Positions 35,318-46,202 of a stretch of DNA of 64,000 nucleotides are shown in pieces. The notes under the pieces were generated by a model. That model ran no database searches, was not told the origin of the DNA, and saw only the letters and a list, made by a program, of their open reading frames with translations. Made by a program: the position numbers and the translations under genes. This DNA is from Arbacia lixula (lineage: Eukaryota; Echinodermata; Echinoidea; Arbacioida; Arbaciidae), in the NCBI GenBank assembly GCA_963669155.1, contig OZ022585.1, forward strand, positions 6,774,843 to 6,838,842. Direction: 5' to 3'. Positions within the stretch are counted from its first letter, which is position 1. Every line of letters starts with the position of its first letter.

Positions 35318-35984
35318 ATGGATACAGGACACTTGTGTTACATTGCATCAATTGTTATTCCTGACTGGTGTATGAAGAAGACATAATTGGGAGAAGTGGT
35401 TACCTCCATAAGTGGGTCAAATATTTTTTTTTATTTCCTCCATGCTATATGAGAATTCTCTGGAAATTGAATAAGTGAATGAATTTCATATCTTACTATC
35501 TTTATATGCATCTCTTAAAATACATTCACAAGGGGGCAATTCCTGAATTCAGTGGACATGACCATCAAAATTATGAAATGGCTGGACCATACTAATATTA
35601 TATTGAAGCTGAAATATTGGAAGTTTTAAAAAGACTATTGATATCTGCACCGTCCTGGTCTTCCTGAGGATTCATTATGTGCGTTTTGGTCACCGTCACG
35701 GTTTATTCAGGATTACTTGAGATTGACACAGCTTTGCCCCATATTACAAAAAAAAAAACCCACATATTTTGTGCTGTGTATCTGTTGTCTTAAAGTCTGC
35801 TGACCAGATGGTTTATGTACAGTAATAAAATATGATTTTGTTCATTTCTGTTAATGTTCAATTTTTCACTTACAAATTAATATTTTTATAAACTAGCCAA
35901 ATGAATAATATTCTTGCTCTATAGGTTTATGTGCATTCTTGTGGGTATTGTAGGGTACTGTCACTACTTCTCTTAACATGTTTC

Positions 35985-37120
35985 CCCTCTCTCTCTTTCT
36001 GCCCCTCTTTCTCTTCTCTGTTTTATTATCACCTCCCTTCTCTACCTTTCCAGTGATACTCTCCTCTTGTTGTTGTTTTTTACACTAATTGCCAATTCAC
36101 TGCTTTTTTACAATCTTTTTAAACATTTTTATAAGAGTCCTCACATTTCCAATTCTTCTGTAATGTATTTGTCATTATATGTAAACATTGTATATTGATG
36201 TTATCCAACAATATAAGGTAACAGAGAAAGAATACATATACATGTATAGAGACATGAATTGAAAAAAGAGAGATAGAATGAAGAAGAGATGAAACAAAAT
36301 AGAGAGGGTATGTATTTGAAAAACTTATTTCATAATTCCTGCGTAAAATAATAATATAAATAATCCAGGTAATGGTAAACTTCATAGCACGCTATCAGAT
36401 AACAAGCTACATTAATGACTCACAGCAAAAGTTTTTGTTTTAATGTCACTTGATGTCATCGTACTTATTCATATTGTCATTTTGGGGTATCATGTACATG
36501 TAATGTTATATATGGTATATATTGACACAGCTTTGCCCTATATAGATTACAAACAAAAAAGTTTTGCTTAATGTATTTAATTCTTTAATTCCATAGACCA
36601 GAAAGTTTGTATAAAATATTAAACCATTGTTTTGTTCTACTCTGTTAATGTGCAAAATGTTATTCAAAACACTAGCTGAATAATATTCTTGTGGAATATT
36701 CTTGTTGGGGGTATTTTAGGGTACTCTCACTACTGCTCTAAATTTTCCCTCTCTCTTTCTATTTCTCACTCTCTTTCTCTCTCCCTCTCTCTCTCTCTAT
36801 ATCTCTCTCCCTCTTTTCACCTTTTTCCCCTCTCTGTCTTTCTCTCTTAATGATTCCCCACATTCTTACATGTGCCAATCTTTCTGTAATGTCATTAAAC
36901 TGAGCATTTTATATTGATATTATATACCAAGGAAGAGCAACAAAGAGAGGGAGACAAGTAAAGAAACATTCAGAGAAAAAAGAGAGAGAAGGTGATTTGA
37001 AAAAAAAAAAGAGTCAGAGAGAGGGGAAATAAAGACAGAAGGGAGGGGAAGAGAGAAATAAACCTCATTTATATTCAAGAGTCAATAGTCAAGATTCAAG
37101 ATTCAAGATTCAAGATAAAA
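35985..37120. repeat. Two spacer copies with CT and GA tracts, plus TTCAAGA repeat
   Basis: CT-rich tracts at about 35985-36020 and 36745-36850 and GA-rich tracts at about 36225-36300 and 36945-37060 mark two spacer copies. At 37080-37117 AGATTCA is repeated about four times in tandem. Confidence 0.7.
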
Positions 37121-38044
37121 TATTAGAGAGTTTTAATTTCCCATGAAAAACATCAACAAAAACGTATATTATGTTCAAATACAATTAACATAAATGACAA
37201 ACAAATAATAATAAACATATTCATTCATAGAAATAATTGTACTGTTAGTGATAGTGGGTTACATCATATCTACTACCACTATGTTAAATTAACAGATGGA
37301 TAACTATCAGTTGACCATGGATGTTATCACATTGAGTGTATTATTTTGTCTTTGAAAGAATAATTAATGTAGTATTCAGGCATTGCGAAGGAAGAACAAT
37401 AAGTGATTTATTATTTAACATACCATCAAAAGAAAGTTACATAATATTTTTATGTTTTATTGGTACATACATATCTTTGCATGTGCTTCCATGTCAGTAA
37501 ATAGAGGATATTCACTAGAAATGGTAATAATCCTTGTGTATAGGTATCACCTATACTCGATCACTCTTACCATTTTTTATTGCTGAAGTGAAGCTGTGCA
37601 TCATACATGTTAATTAGACATATGCACAAAATGAAATATTATCACAGTACTGGTAGTATACCAGTTCTGTCATGCATTTTGATTTACATCCATTTATATA
37701 GGACAATACTAGTACTATATCATTCCTTTGATCTCTGACTACAACATGAATCAGAAGTTGGGAGAAGTTGTAAGCTTGGCATATCGAGCTCATCAGTAGT
37801 ATATTTTGTTTACTTCATATTTTACTTCACACATAATTCATAATGTAAAGGAATTTAATTTTTGTCTTTCTATGCATCTCTTTCAAAATAAATTAGGCAT
37901 TTTACAATGGTTATATAAAGTATACAAATTCAAACATATGAATGTAAAGTAACCAAATGATAAAAAAAAATTGAGAAAATAGCATTATGCAAAACAAGTT
38001 GAAGTAAGCACAGTGGCTGCAAATGATAAAAGAGAGTGCTATAT

Positions 38045-38690
38045 CGTTTCGTTTCATTTATTCATTTTCATTTCAATTAAAAACAATACATATATATACA
38101 AATTATGATTCAAGGTATACACGGTATAAGTAAAAAAAAAAAAAATAGGAAACTACAAATAAAGCCAAGTGGCCTTGTGGAGGCGCAGTTCCCAGACCAT
38201 TGTTACCAGTTTTTACCTATACACACACAAGAAGAAACACCAATAAGAAAAACAAAAAACATGTAAAATGACAAATTGACAGAATATGAGTTTGAATACG
38301 AGATTGCTTGCATAACACAGAATGAATATATAGGTTTGCGTCAGTGTTATTTAGATATTATATGCTGCTTTAGATTTATTTTAAACAAGGTTTTTTCTAG
38401 AGGGATCGAATTCCAAATAAGTGGAAAGTTGTTTCTTACCGGTTTCAAGAAAATATTTGTTTTTATTTGCAAAAGATGAAATGAGTCACGCCCACGAGTA
38501 TTATAATTATGGACATCATTATTCAAAATGAACATTTTTTATACATTTCGTCGAAGTATATTGTGAAAATAATAGAATCCTAGCAGAGCAATGGAATAAA
38601 GATATAAGTCAAATATATTAAGTGTATTCAGTTTCATAAACAATAATTCAAATGTGACATCATGAACACATTATATAATAGTATCAATAT
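38045..38690. mobile_element. Insertion, probably a retroposon remnant
   Basis: Relative to copies 1 and 2 (GCTATATGATATAATG) about 646 bp are inserted. The left end is T/A-rich with an A run near 38130 and a GGCCTTGTGGAGGCG phrase. ATAT lies on both sides and could be a short target duplication. No reverse-transcriptase frame was recognised. Confidence 0.55.
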
Positions 38691-38735
38691 GATATAATGA
38701 TGATATAACAGTCACCTCAGAATAATATTGAATAT

Positions 38736-39777
38736 TGAATGCGGTCAGTTTTACGTTGGAGAAACCGGAAGAAGCCTTAGGACCAGACTCAAGGAACACC
38801 AGACCAGTTTTAGACGTAACGAGTGGGAGATATCAGCTATCGTCAAACATGCTCAGCAACAGAATCATCACATCGACTGGTCCAACGCAGAACTCATCAC
38901 ATCCATTAAGCACTGGCACACCCGGCACGTGAGAGAAGCCATTGAGATTCTTCAACACAACACGGTACCACAGGAGAGCTTGTGACTTGTGATTAACGAT
39001 ATCTGGATGCCACTTCTTCACCACGCACACCGGCAGCACCACGCACAACGCACACGGGACGACGACCTACCCGAAAGCTTGGGGAATTGAATACGCTGCA
39101 TTGTTGCACCGTTTCACGCTCCAGTGCACACCGCGCATTCGCGCCGCACTTTCGCACCTATTCAGCTGTTTCACGCTCTAGTGCACACAGCACATTCGCG
39201 CCGAAACGCTCTATTGCTATTGGCTGATTTCGGACACTCTCAGGTTATTTCGGATCCCTTCGGATCACATAAATACCCGGCGCGTTCGTTTGTTTCTTAG
39301 AGTTATTTTCCGGATGACGGACAGAGCACACTGCCCGAAACGTCGAGACTGATACTCCCTCTTTCAGATTTTGAAAGAAACCTATAGTTAGTTGCAGAAC
39401 TGACTATAACTTTTCTACAGTTTTCTCATTTTTTTTTTCTTTCTTTTCTCTTTATCACTACTTTGTGACTAGTTCACAACTTTCATCAACACCCACCCTC
39501 TTCTTCTACCTCCATTCCATCCCATTTATTTTCGGTTTAAAACACAGAAAAACTAGAGCTAAAAATAGTCTTGTGTAAGTGTTAATATACAAATTAAATG
39601 TAAATATACAAATTCACCTCTCCTTTTTTCGCTTTTCACTTTCCTTTCCTTTCTTCACCCCATAAGTGGGCCAATTATCTGAAAGAATACAACCACATGG
39701 TGTAACTGAAAGTTTTGCTATTTTCTAAATAGTATTTATTAGTACACTCTCACCATGGAAACATTCAAAGAACATTT
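38736..39777 (+). mobile_element. 5'-truncated Penelope-like retroelement
   Basis: A perfect 12-bp duplication, AATATTGAATAT, flanks the insertion (38724-38735, 39778-39789), and the uninterrupted site is visible near 11735 and 27940. The 5' end carries the GIY-YIG endonuclease end of a Penelope-type ORF, followed by a 3' region with two copies of a TTTCACGCT...GCATTCGCGCC unit (39111-39205), a hammerhead-like motif (39311-39344) and a pyrimidine-rich tail. The reverse transcriptase part is missing. Related 3' ends lie at 58.7-59.4 kb. Confidence 0.8.
38737..38985 (+). pseudogene. GIY-YIG endonuclease domain fragment of the Penelope-like element
   Basis: About 82 codons stay open: CGQFYVGETGRSL, then RTRLKEH and HHIDW, ending with a stop at 38985. 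The YVGETGRSL core is the diagnostic GIY-YIG motif with the arginine about ten residues on. In Penelope-like elements this domain lies at the C-terminus, after the reverse transcriptase, which is absent here. Only the C-terminal part remains, so it is a dead fragment. Confidence 0.75.
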
Positions 39778-39789
39778 AATATTGAATAT

Positions 39790-40590
39790 ATATGTGTATA
39801 TTTTTTATATAAATGAGTCATTCTCCCGTAGCTGTGAGCCTCTTGATCAGGGCAGCAATTGCCTACAAGTGCTTATTTGAAGTAGATATGAACTAATAGC
39901 GCCATCTCAAGTCATAAAGTACTCATACCTGGCCATTTCCCTTGTCCATAATGCTTCTGTAGTCAAGCAATACATACCAGCTTGAATGATAACATGCTAA
40001 TTAACGCCTTAATACATTTATATCGCAATGATCATGTTACTTAGTAGCAAAAATTAAGTACTTTTCCTCTCGAAACATCTTTTTCTATACAAATACAATT
40101 ATATGTTTACCTATTCTCTGCATTATTAGTATAGTTATCTGAAAATGTATATTTTAAGACTACATATTTATAACACACAGTTAGTGAGAGACCACACATA
40201 GTTTGCTGCCCCTTTAAGCATTTAATCTATCAGAATTGGTGATCAAGTTCACTGTTGTTCCGTACACACTCTATGATATTCTGAGACCACATTCACACAA
40301 TTTAGGTAGCGAAATTTCCTGACAAATAGTAACATGAAATAATTTTATTCTACAGGAACAACTCATACAATTCTGTTCAGATGATATAACACATGTTTGA
40401 TGAGCCTTCATTTAGATCTAGCCCAATAGCTTGAACAATTGAACATATTATGGAAATCTTCATCAACTCATTTCTTTTTCCAGCTGCTCACGATGGTTTT
40501 ATTGAGTGTTGCTGTTTTTTCAGCAACTATTGTCACCATGTTTGTGTTCTATGAAGTTCCACTAGTAAATACTCTTTATGACAGTGAGTC
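39790..40590. other. Copy 3 equivalent of the B gene 3' flank
   Basis: It matches 11.77-12.3 kb and ends at TTTATGACAGTGAGTC, equivalent to the last codons and stop of B1. An extra block at about 39880-40200 is not in the other copies. No gene. Confidence 0.5.
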
Positions 40591-40604
40591 ATGACAGTTA
40601 TCGG

Positions 40605-40639
<35 letters not shown>

Positions 40640-40975
40640 TCTGTGCATCTCTTTGCAAATATATTAAGCATTTCCAAGAGCTAGTATACATAAAAATTCA
40701 AAGATATGAACATGAAGTGACTAAATGATAACAAAAAAGAGTATAATCATATGTATATGCTCTGTGCATCTCTTCAAATGTATATTAAGCATTTCTAAGA
40801 GCTATTATACATGTACCTATAAAATTTAAATAAAAAAAACTTGAGAAAAGAGCATAATTATATATGCCCTGTGCATCTCTCAGAAAATGTATTGAGTATT
40901 TCCAAGAGCATTAAATACATAAAAAATCAAAGATTTGAACTCAATGTAACTATATAATATAAAACTTAAAGACAA
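40605..40975. repeat. TA microsatellite and three tandem copies of a B-flank segment
   Basis: A TA run of about 27 bp (40611-40637) is followed by three units of 105-120 bp, each beginning CTGTGCATCTCT and containing TTAAGCATTTC (or TTGAGTATTTCC) and AAGAGC blocks. The unit is the same sequence found once at 11530-11650 in the B1 flank. Confidence 0.7.
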
Positions 40976-40978
40976 TCA

Positions 40979-41389
40979 GACCCGGCGCTCAAGAGGGCGT
41001 TATTCCATGTAAGCGCATGAGCGGACAGTACGTGTTGTCCAATGACGGCAATGTTATTCGATAATTTCACCGGTTACGCAAATGCCATGTTCCGAATGCC
41101 CGAAGAATGTCGATTCTCAATCTAGGTATGCCGAAATACAGTTCGGCTCATGATTCGGCGGCTGTTCCCTGCTGGCTCCGCCCACGTACATGTACATTAC
41201 GCCGTTCACGGTATGCACAAACGTGTACTGGCATAGCTCGCTCGGCTAGCGCTCACAACGTACGTGAAAGGGCAAGCAACGCATATCCGCAATCTACCAG
41301 TTTGATTGACAGCGTTACTCGTCAAACTTCGGAACTAAGATGGCGATGATTGTGACGTCATCCAACAGCGCCCTCTTGAGCTCCGGGTC
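40979..41389. mobile_element. GC-rich MITE with inverted ends
   Basis: Ends read GACCCGGCGCTCAAGAGGGC and, inverted, GACCCGGAGCTCAAGAGGGC. The interior is strikingly GC-rich against its neighbours. It sits in the place of the missing C-terminal half of B3. A frame of 80 codons inside is not conserved with anything recognised. Superfamily undetermined. Confidence 0.7.
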
Positions 41390-41435
41390 GAAATTCCTTT
41401 AAGAAATATAAACAAAAACTTGAGTATAAATACAA

Positions 41436-41735
41436 AACAGATAATCTTGGACAGATTCAGATCTTGAGTGAAGAGTATCTCATGTGACAGTACTCTGTAT
41501 GTACCATCTTCATGATGCCATGGTAAGGCATGCTGTTGATTTGTGGGTGGATCGATCCTCCAGCTTAGTCCTCGGCTGGTTCGTTACTGGGAACCCTGCA
41601 GAGGATGCCTCACGATTCCCCCATTTCCACCTCCTGTGGACCTCTGGGTTCACATGCCAGCTGTTCAGCAGTTGGAAAGTACTGCGCAAGAAGCTTTGCA
41701 CTCTGTGATGAAAAGCACTGTCGGAGAGGAGTTCT
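41436..41735 (-). pseudogene. B3: fragment of a class B Ig gene
   Basis: It matches B1 from about 13415 to 13712, i.e. the end of the first and most of the second Ig domain. It lacks the signal peptide and most of domain 1: a deletion joins the coding remnant directly to the upstream flank at a TTCTGG microhomology. It also lacks everything after domain 2, and has small indels (for example CTTAGTCC in place of CTTAAGTCC). Not functional. Confidence 0.85.
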
Positions 41736-42358
41736 GGCAGGAGTATATAAGTTTCAAATTTCTTCAAAGATACTTATTACCTCATTTATCAGAAACATCA
41801 TGAAGGTGTGCTTGTAGCGAAATTAACTTCCTGGAGGGTAGTGCTGTTTTGCTTTAACAAGATATTTAGTAGGATTGTGATTTGAAACAGACCCTCTCCA
41901 AGGTCCTAAAGTTAGTAGCAGCATAGAACATTAATGTGTTTACCACAGGAACTGGCTATATTCAATTTATATGCAAGAACTGAAGGTGTTAGTATTGTAA
42001 AGTCATCTAACAATGCATGATTAGTTTGAAACTATGCAAAAACTGTATGTGACCACCAAACTTTGATCATATGGATAAATCATGAATTTATAGATGCATG
42101 ATAATGTAAATAGATCTAAACAAATGTGGTGAAATACAATTACACTATGAATTTGATAATGCTAACAAACGAGGACAAACAATTACAAGTATGTCTTTCT
42201 TGAATAACAAGCTTTCCAGAAAACTATAACAAGAAACAATAAAACAGAATTCTATTGACACGCAAACAGGACTACACATCCTTATCTCATATCATACTAG
42301 ATAAAAGATATAAACATATCAGAAGTAATAGTCAACTTTCATGAATTTCTAAGGTATA

Positions 42359-42575
42359 CAGTTGGCAGCAAAATTATTCAACCCCCCTCTCATTTTTTTA
42401 CATTCTGTCATAATTAATAACATTGCAACGGCAGATTGCTACTAAACCATTAAGATAGTTAGCAGACAGTTAATTACTAAAGAATACCGGATAAAAAAAT
42501 TCAAATTTTACTTCATAGTTCATCTGAAAGTGCAATGTTTGCCCCAAAAGCATGTTGCAAAATTATTCAACCCCC
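42359..42575. mobile_element. Tc1-like end fragments
   Basis: After TA the sequence CAGTTGGCAGCAAAATTATT followed by a C run resembles the ends of Tc1-type transposons. GCAAAATTATTCAACCCCC recurs in the same orientation near 42552. No transposase, and the far end is unclear. Confidence 0.5.
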
Positions 42576-42639
42576 TATTTACACGAAAGAAAGGAATGCA
42601 CAAATAATGACAATTTAAAAGCCAGCGCATGTATTCATA

Positions 42640-42995
42640 GGTGAATGATGATCGATGGAAAACTTTCAGATTACTCTTCTGAGCAGCAATTACTTCACCA
42701 CATGATAACACACATTGGTGGATTCGTTTGTCTTCAGCTTGTATGTTGTTTATATGGACAGAAAACAACTGCAAAATATTGTTTTTAACTGTTTTTCAAA
42801 GGGGTAGGTGTGAGAGAATAGATCTGTTCCATTGTCATGAGAGATCATTCAATTGCAATAAAGTCTAATGGTAGAGATTTGATCAGAGTTAGATGCGATG
42901 AAAAGAAATGTGGCTGTTTCTCCTTCTTGAAGAACCAATCTGTGCTGAGTTGTTGAATTTGATGTAGGTGTTGGTGAAAATTGACAGACTGCTAC
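42640..42995 (-). pseudogene. C3: remnant of a class C first Ig domain
   Basis: The conceptual translation keeps the F-G part of the C2 first domain: INNIQAEDKR, CVLSCGE, and LKVFH. Similarity continues to the signal-peptide end, but frames break several times and domain 2 is missing. It lies directly upstream in coordinate of the A-C unit copy 2. Confidence 0.7.
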
Positions 42996-43254
42996 CTGTA
43001 ATGCCAATATCGGGTATATGTCAGATTAGTCAGTGGATCCTTCAAAGTCCTTATCCATGACATTGCAGCATTATGCATTACGTGGAGTGATCAGTATGCT
43101 TAAAAATCTATTAAAATGTTATATCCTTTGTTTTTTATCATTTTCCCATTGGGCTTGATATTCATTTTCTTGGAATGGTATGCCATTTGTCAATTTGTCG
43201 TGTTTTCTTGGGATGTTCACCTCTGCAATATCAAATTTCAATGGAATTTTTGGA

Positions 43255-44322
43255 TCACTGTTCATTGCTGTGGCCTTCCTCACCTTTTGCTTGTCCTTCA
43301 GTTTCTTTGTCAGGTTCTTTGGTTTTAATTTGTGTCCCACTTTGTGTTTCTTTTGCCTTCTGTTTGCCAAGGTACGGAAATACAAAAATGTAAATACCTA
43401 CTAGTAGCATTGTGTTGACAACTACAAATGATAGCATCACCAAATATTCTGTTGTTGCAAATTGAAAGTGACCCATTGTCACAAAATGTGTATTTTGCAA
43501 AGCTGGTTTACTTGTAGGCACATATGTAGATGGTACCTTTGTTGGTTTTGGTGAGGTGTCTTTCACATTGTTCATTGGTACATCTGAGCTTATTTGAGGA
43601 CAATAGTTCAGCTCTTCCTCCCCTCCAGTATCATCATGCTGTGAAAAATCGTTCATGAATTCAGAACAATTACAAATATGTTTGCCCTTCTCGAAGGTAG
43701 AAGAACAACACCTCACTGGAATTGCTTTCCTAATCCACAGTGTCTGCATGAGAGTAGTGCGGTTTTGAATAGGTCTAGTCCAAGGAGGTAGCCGATCACC
43801 ACATTGATAACACTCAATTACTCCAGGAGTACTACCTATTGGGGCAGTACATCTGAGGAGAGACCATTTGTCATCGCTAGTGTCTACATGGTTAGGAACT
43901 ATAACACAGTCAGGTTTTCCTGGGTGAAACTCAATACTCAAACTTATTTGTTTTGTATGGCCTTCAAGTCTCTGGCCATCTTTGTAAATGTCACATGTGT
44001 AGGTACCTGCATCTTCTCGAGAAATATTTTCAATATTGACTCGAATCAAAAACATGTGAGATGACAAAAATGGGGTGGATTGCTCCTCAACATGTACTGC
44101 AAATCTATGTAGCTGATGTGGCCCTAAACCATTTGGATTGATTTCATCGGATATGTAAAAGGGTCGTCTGTCACCAATACGAAGCCATACACTAATGCCT
44201 TCTTCATGATTGTAATGAAATACAAATTCTGCCTGATCCCCCTCAGTGAAGCTGAGCTGTGTAGAAGTGCTGGAGCATATCAACAGTGAAAATATACACA
44301 TGTGAGCTACTTTGGAAAACAT
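43255..44322 (-). CDS. A5: class A Ig-superfamily membrane protein
   Basis: A 355-residue paralogue of A3, one exon. It has a signal peptide (about 1-21), a V-like domain (about 22-130) with histidine at the B-strand cysteine position and Cys 110 in the F strand, and a C-like domain (about 135-225). A Thr/Pro stalk, a membrane helix (about 293-317) and a charged tail of about 38 residues without tyrosine follow; the tail is eight residues longer than in A3. Several N-x-S/T sites occur. Its ATG is only 112 bp downstream of the C2 stop on the same strand, so the pair may share a promoter or transcript. Binding partner unknown. Confidence 0.8.
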   Translation of the reverse strand: MFSKVAHMCIFSLLICSSTSTQLSFTEGDQAEFVFHYNHEEGISVWLRIGDRRPFYISDEINPNGLGPHQLHRFAVHVEEQSTPFLSSHMFLIRVNIENISREDAGTYTCDIYKDGQRLEGHTKQISLSIEFHPGKPDCVIVPNHVDTSDDKWSLLRCTAPIGSTPGVIECYQCGDRLPPWTRPIQNRTTLMQTLWIRKAIPVRCCSSTFEKGKHICNCSEFMNDFSQHDDTGGEEELNYCPQISSDVPMNNVKDTSPKPTKVPSTYVPTSKPALQNTHFVTMGHFQFATTEYLVMLSFVVVNTMLLVGIYIFVFPYLGKQKAKETQSGTQIKTKEPDKETEGQAKGEEGHSNEQ

Positions 44323-44434
44323 ATTTCAGGAACAAAAGTAAAACTTGAATAGAATAGAATAGCAAGCCAAGTTCTTGTTGGTAACCTATGATGCTTGCAC
44401 TTTAGTACATCTATACATATGTTGAAGGTTCTTA

Positions 44435-45388
44435 TTAATTAGTGGGACAATTAAACAACATCAAGATTAGGCTGCCTATGTAAATTAATAAGATGGAAGT
44501 GCTTAAATGCTTATCAGGAGAAAAGGTTTGTTCTCCTGATTGGCTTGGAGCTGGTAAGGAGGAACTAGCCTCTTGTGATGGTGTTTCAGATTTAATTGAA
44601 TCTTGATTACTATGTTGCTCATCTACAGTTGTGCTTACAATCCCTTTTGTTGGAGTATATCTTCCTGGCTGTGATGTTATTTTCAAAGAATGAAAGTCAT
44701 TGCAGGACTGGATATTCTTGGGGAATTTTGTGCTGACTGTGCAGCAAGCAATATCTGTGTCTCTCTTCAGCCAAAATGTAGCAGTAAATATATCTTGGCC
44801 TGTTATGTGAAGTGGAGTATGGACAGCTGTCTTGGTTGAATCTGTCAAGTAGCAAATAGCAGCTCCTGGTGGATAACCATTCCTGGCAGTGCACTGAAGA
44901 ATTGAGTAATTGAAGAAATTTGCAGCATCAAGTGGGACAGATGCAGTATCAATCCAGCCGCATGTAAGAGGTTCAGGTGGGTGGAAGACCTTCAGACGAA
45001 TTTGTTGAGTTGAGCTCTCCTGTCCACAAGTAAATTCACACTGGTAGTTTCCTTTATCTGCAACTTGTACGTTGTTAATGGACACCAAAACAGCAAAATA
45101 GTCAAATGAAGAGAATTGGAGTGCAGTTGTTCTTAACAGCTTTGCATGAGGGTAGGTGTGAGAGAACAGTTCTGTTCCATTCTCATTAAAGATCACTCCG
45201 TTGTAAGAAAGTATTGAAGAACAGATTTGATCAGAGTCTGGTGTGATGAATAAAAACCTGGCTACATTGTGTTCTTTCACAGTCAGGCTCTTGTGAGTTG
45301 CTGAGTGTGATGCACCTCTTGTTGTTAAAAGTTCAAAGAGTATTAATAGCACCGGCAGTAGAATCATCCAGCAAACTGCCTGCTTCAT
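44435..45388 (-). CDS. C2: class C Ig-superfamily surface protein
   Basis: A predicted 317-residue protein, one exon, starting MKQAVCW with a clear signal peptide (about 1-25). It has a V-like domain (about 30-125) whose F strand reads GNYQCEFTCG but whose B strand (ARFLF) lacks cysteine. A second Ig-like domain (about 130-235) has several cysteines (LTCGW, LQCTARNGYPPG, CYL, CC). A Ser/Gln-rich stalk is followed by a final hydrophobic stretch of about 20 residues (295-313) that ends almost at the C-terminus. Lack of a cytoplasmic tail suggests a GPI anchor or a very short tail. It is the only intact member of its class here. Function unknown. Confidence 0.75.
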   Translation of the reverse strand: MKQAVCWMILLPVLLILFELLTTRGASHSATHKSLTVKEHNVARFLFITPDSDQICSSILSYNGVIFNENGTELFSHTYPHAKLLRTTALQFSSFDYFAVLVSINNVQVADKGNYQCEFTCGQESSTQQIRLKVFHPPEPLTCGWIDTASVPLDAANFFNYSILQCTARNGYPPGAAICYLTDSTKTAVHTPLHITGQDIFTATFWLKRDTDIACCTVSTKFPKNIQSCNDFHSLKITSQPGRYTPTKGIVSTTVDEQHSNQDSIKSETPSQEASSSLPAPSQSGEQTFSPDKHLSTSILLIYIGSLILMLFNCPTN

Positions 45389-45434
45389 GACGAATCATAT
45401 TATTCTTTCTAGGTTGTTTGCCAACTCTCTTCAG

Positions 45435-46010
45435 TAGATTTGTTGGATGCAATACATTGTTGAATCAACCATCTGCAAAATGAGAACATTTATGGACTTA
45501 ATTGTAATTTCTATGTCAAATTTTCCCATGCGTTGTGGCTGCATCTAAATTGAAACAGATCTATGCCATTTCCGCAAATGTGGGATTCAATCATTATGAA
45601 AATCATATCTTAAGCTGTTTATTTCCATTTCCATTTTGATGCAATCCAACAGAACTGAACAAGCGAAATAAGACTCTACATTTCTTTTGTTCTCTCTGAG
45701 AAACCGTTGCTACGCAATCCTGCTCGTCATTGTTAAAACACATGAAAAGCACATGCTGAGACCACATCCCTGGTTAGAATGCAGTCAGAATATTTGGAAT
45801 GCAGTCAGAGTGCTGTTGGACTGCACTTTGAATGCCATTCAATATTTTTCCTGTTTGAATGCACCTCAAGTTTTGAGCATGAGCAAAACATTCGGGCCGG
45901 ACACAAGAATGGATCTGACTATTCAGAATGCACTCAGAATGCAGTCAGAATGCTCTTCGAATATCCAGGAATGCTGGCATTCAGGCTTATTCCGCCTGTA
46001 TCGTGACTAG
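45435..46010. repeat. Region with dispersed GAATGCAGTCAGAAT motifs
   Basis: At 45775-45990 the phrase GAATGCAGTCAGAAT and variants recur about five times, with a partial complement near 45825. It is probably a small mobile-element remnant. The open frames crossing it are repeat-driven. Confidence 0.5.
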
Positions 46011-46202
46011 GGTAGTATGTTTTTGTGTCCTCACCAAACTACTCATAGATCTTGTGACGATATCACTTTAACCCTTTGTGTGCAGCACCTGCTACATTTA
46101 TTTGATGCATGTGAAACACACAAATCTGTTACAGGTGCATTTAGCTGGCAAACAAAAGGTTATGTTTAATTGTGACTTTCTATGAGAGAGCCTTTGCAAA
46201 GT

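Larger units (their letters stand above)
25345..35640. repeat. Segmental duplication, copy 2 (matches 8230-17515)
   Basis: Collinear with copy 1. It carries B2, broken A4 and a split B4-like tail fragment. It lacks the pogo-like element, with the empty site near 25828, and holds two insertions of its own (33160-34083 and 34270-35317). Confidence 0.85.
35690..42358. repeat. Segmental duplication, copy 3 (decayed)
   Basis: Similarity to 10.2-14.75 kb and 26.5-30.9 kb continues in order but is lower and interrupted. The spacer is present twice in tandem (35690-36480 and 36485-37070), and then come the 11.1-11.7 kb equivalent (37440-38700), the 11.77-12.3 kb equivalent (39790-40590), the B3 fragment and the upstream region. 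Five insertions or expansions break it. Confidence 0.72.
43020..45430. repeat. A-C duplication unit, copy 2 (matches 22970-25335)
   Basis: It holds intact A5 and intact C2 in the same order and strand as A3 and C1. Similarity ends at the AGGTTGTTTGCCAAC motif near 45425. Confidence 0.8.

Noticed and set aside
41107-41349. 80-codon plus-strand frame
   Set aside because: It lies wholly inside the GC-rich MITE, where stop codons are rare by composition.
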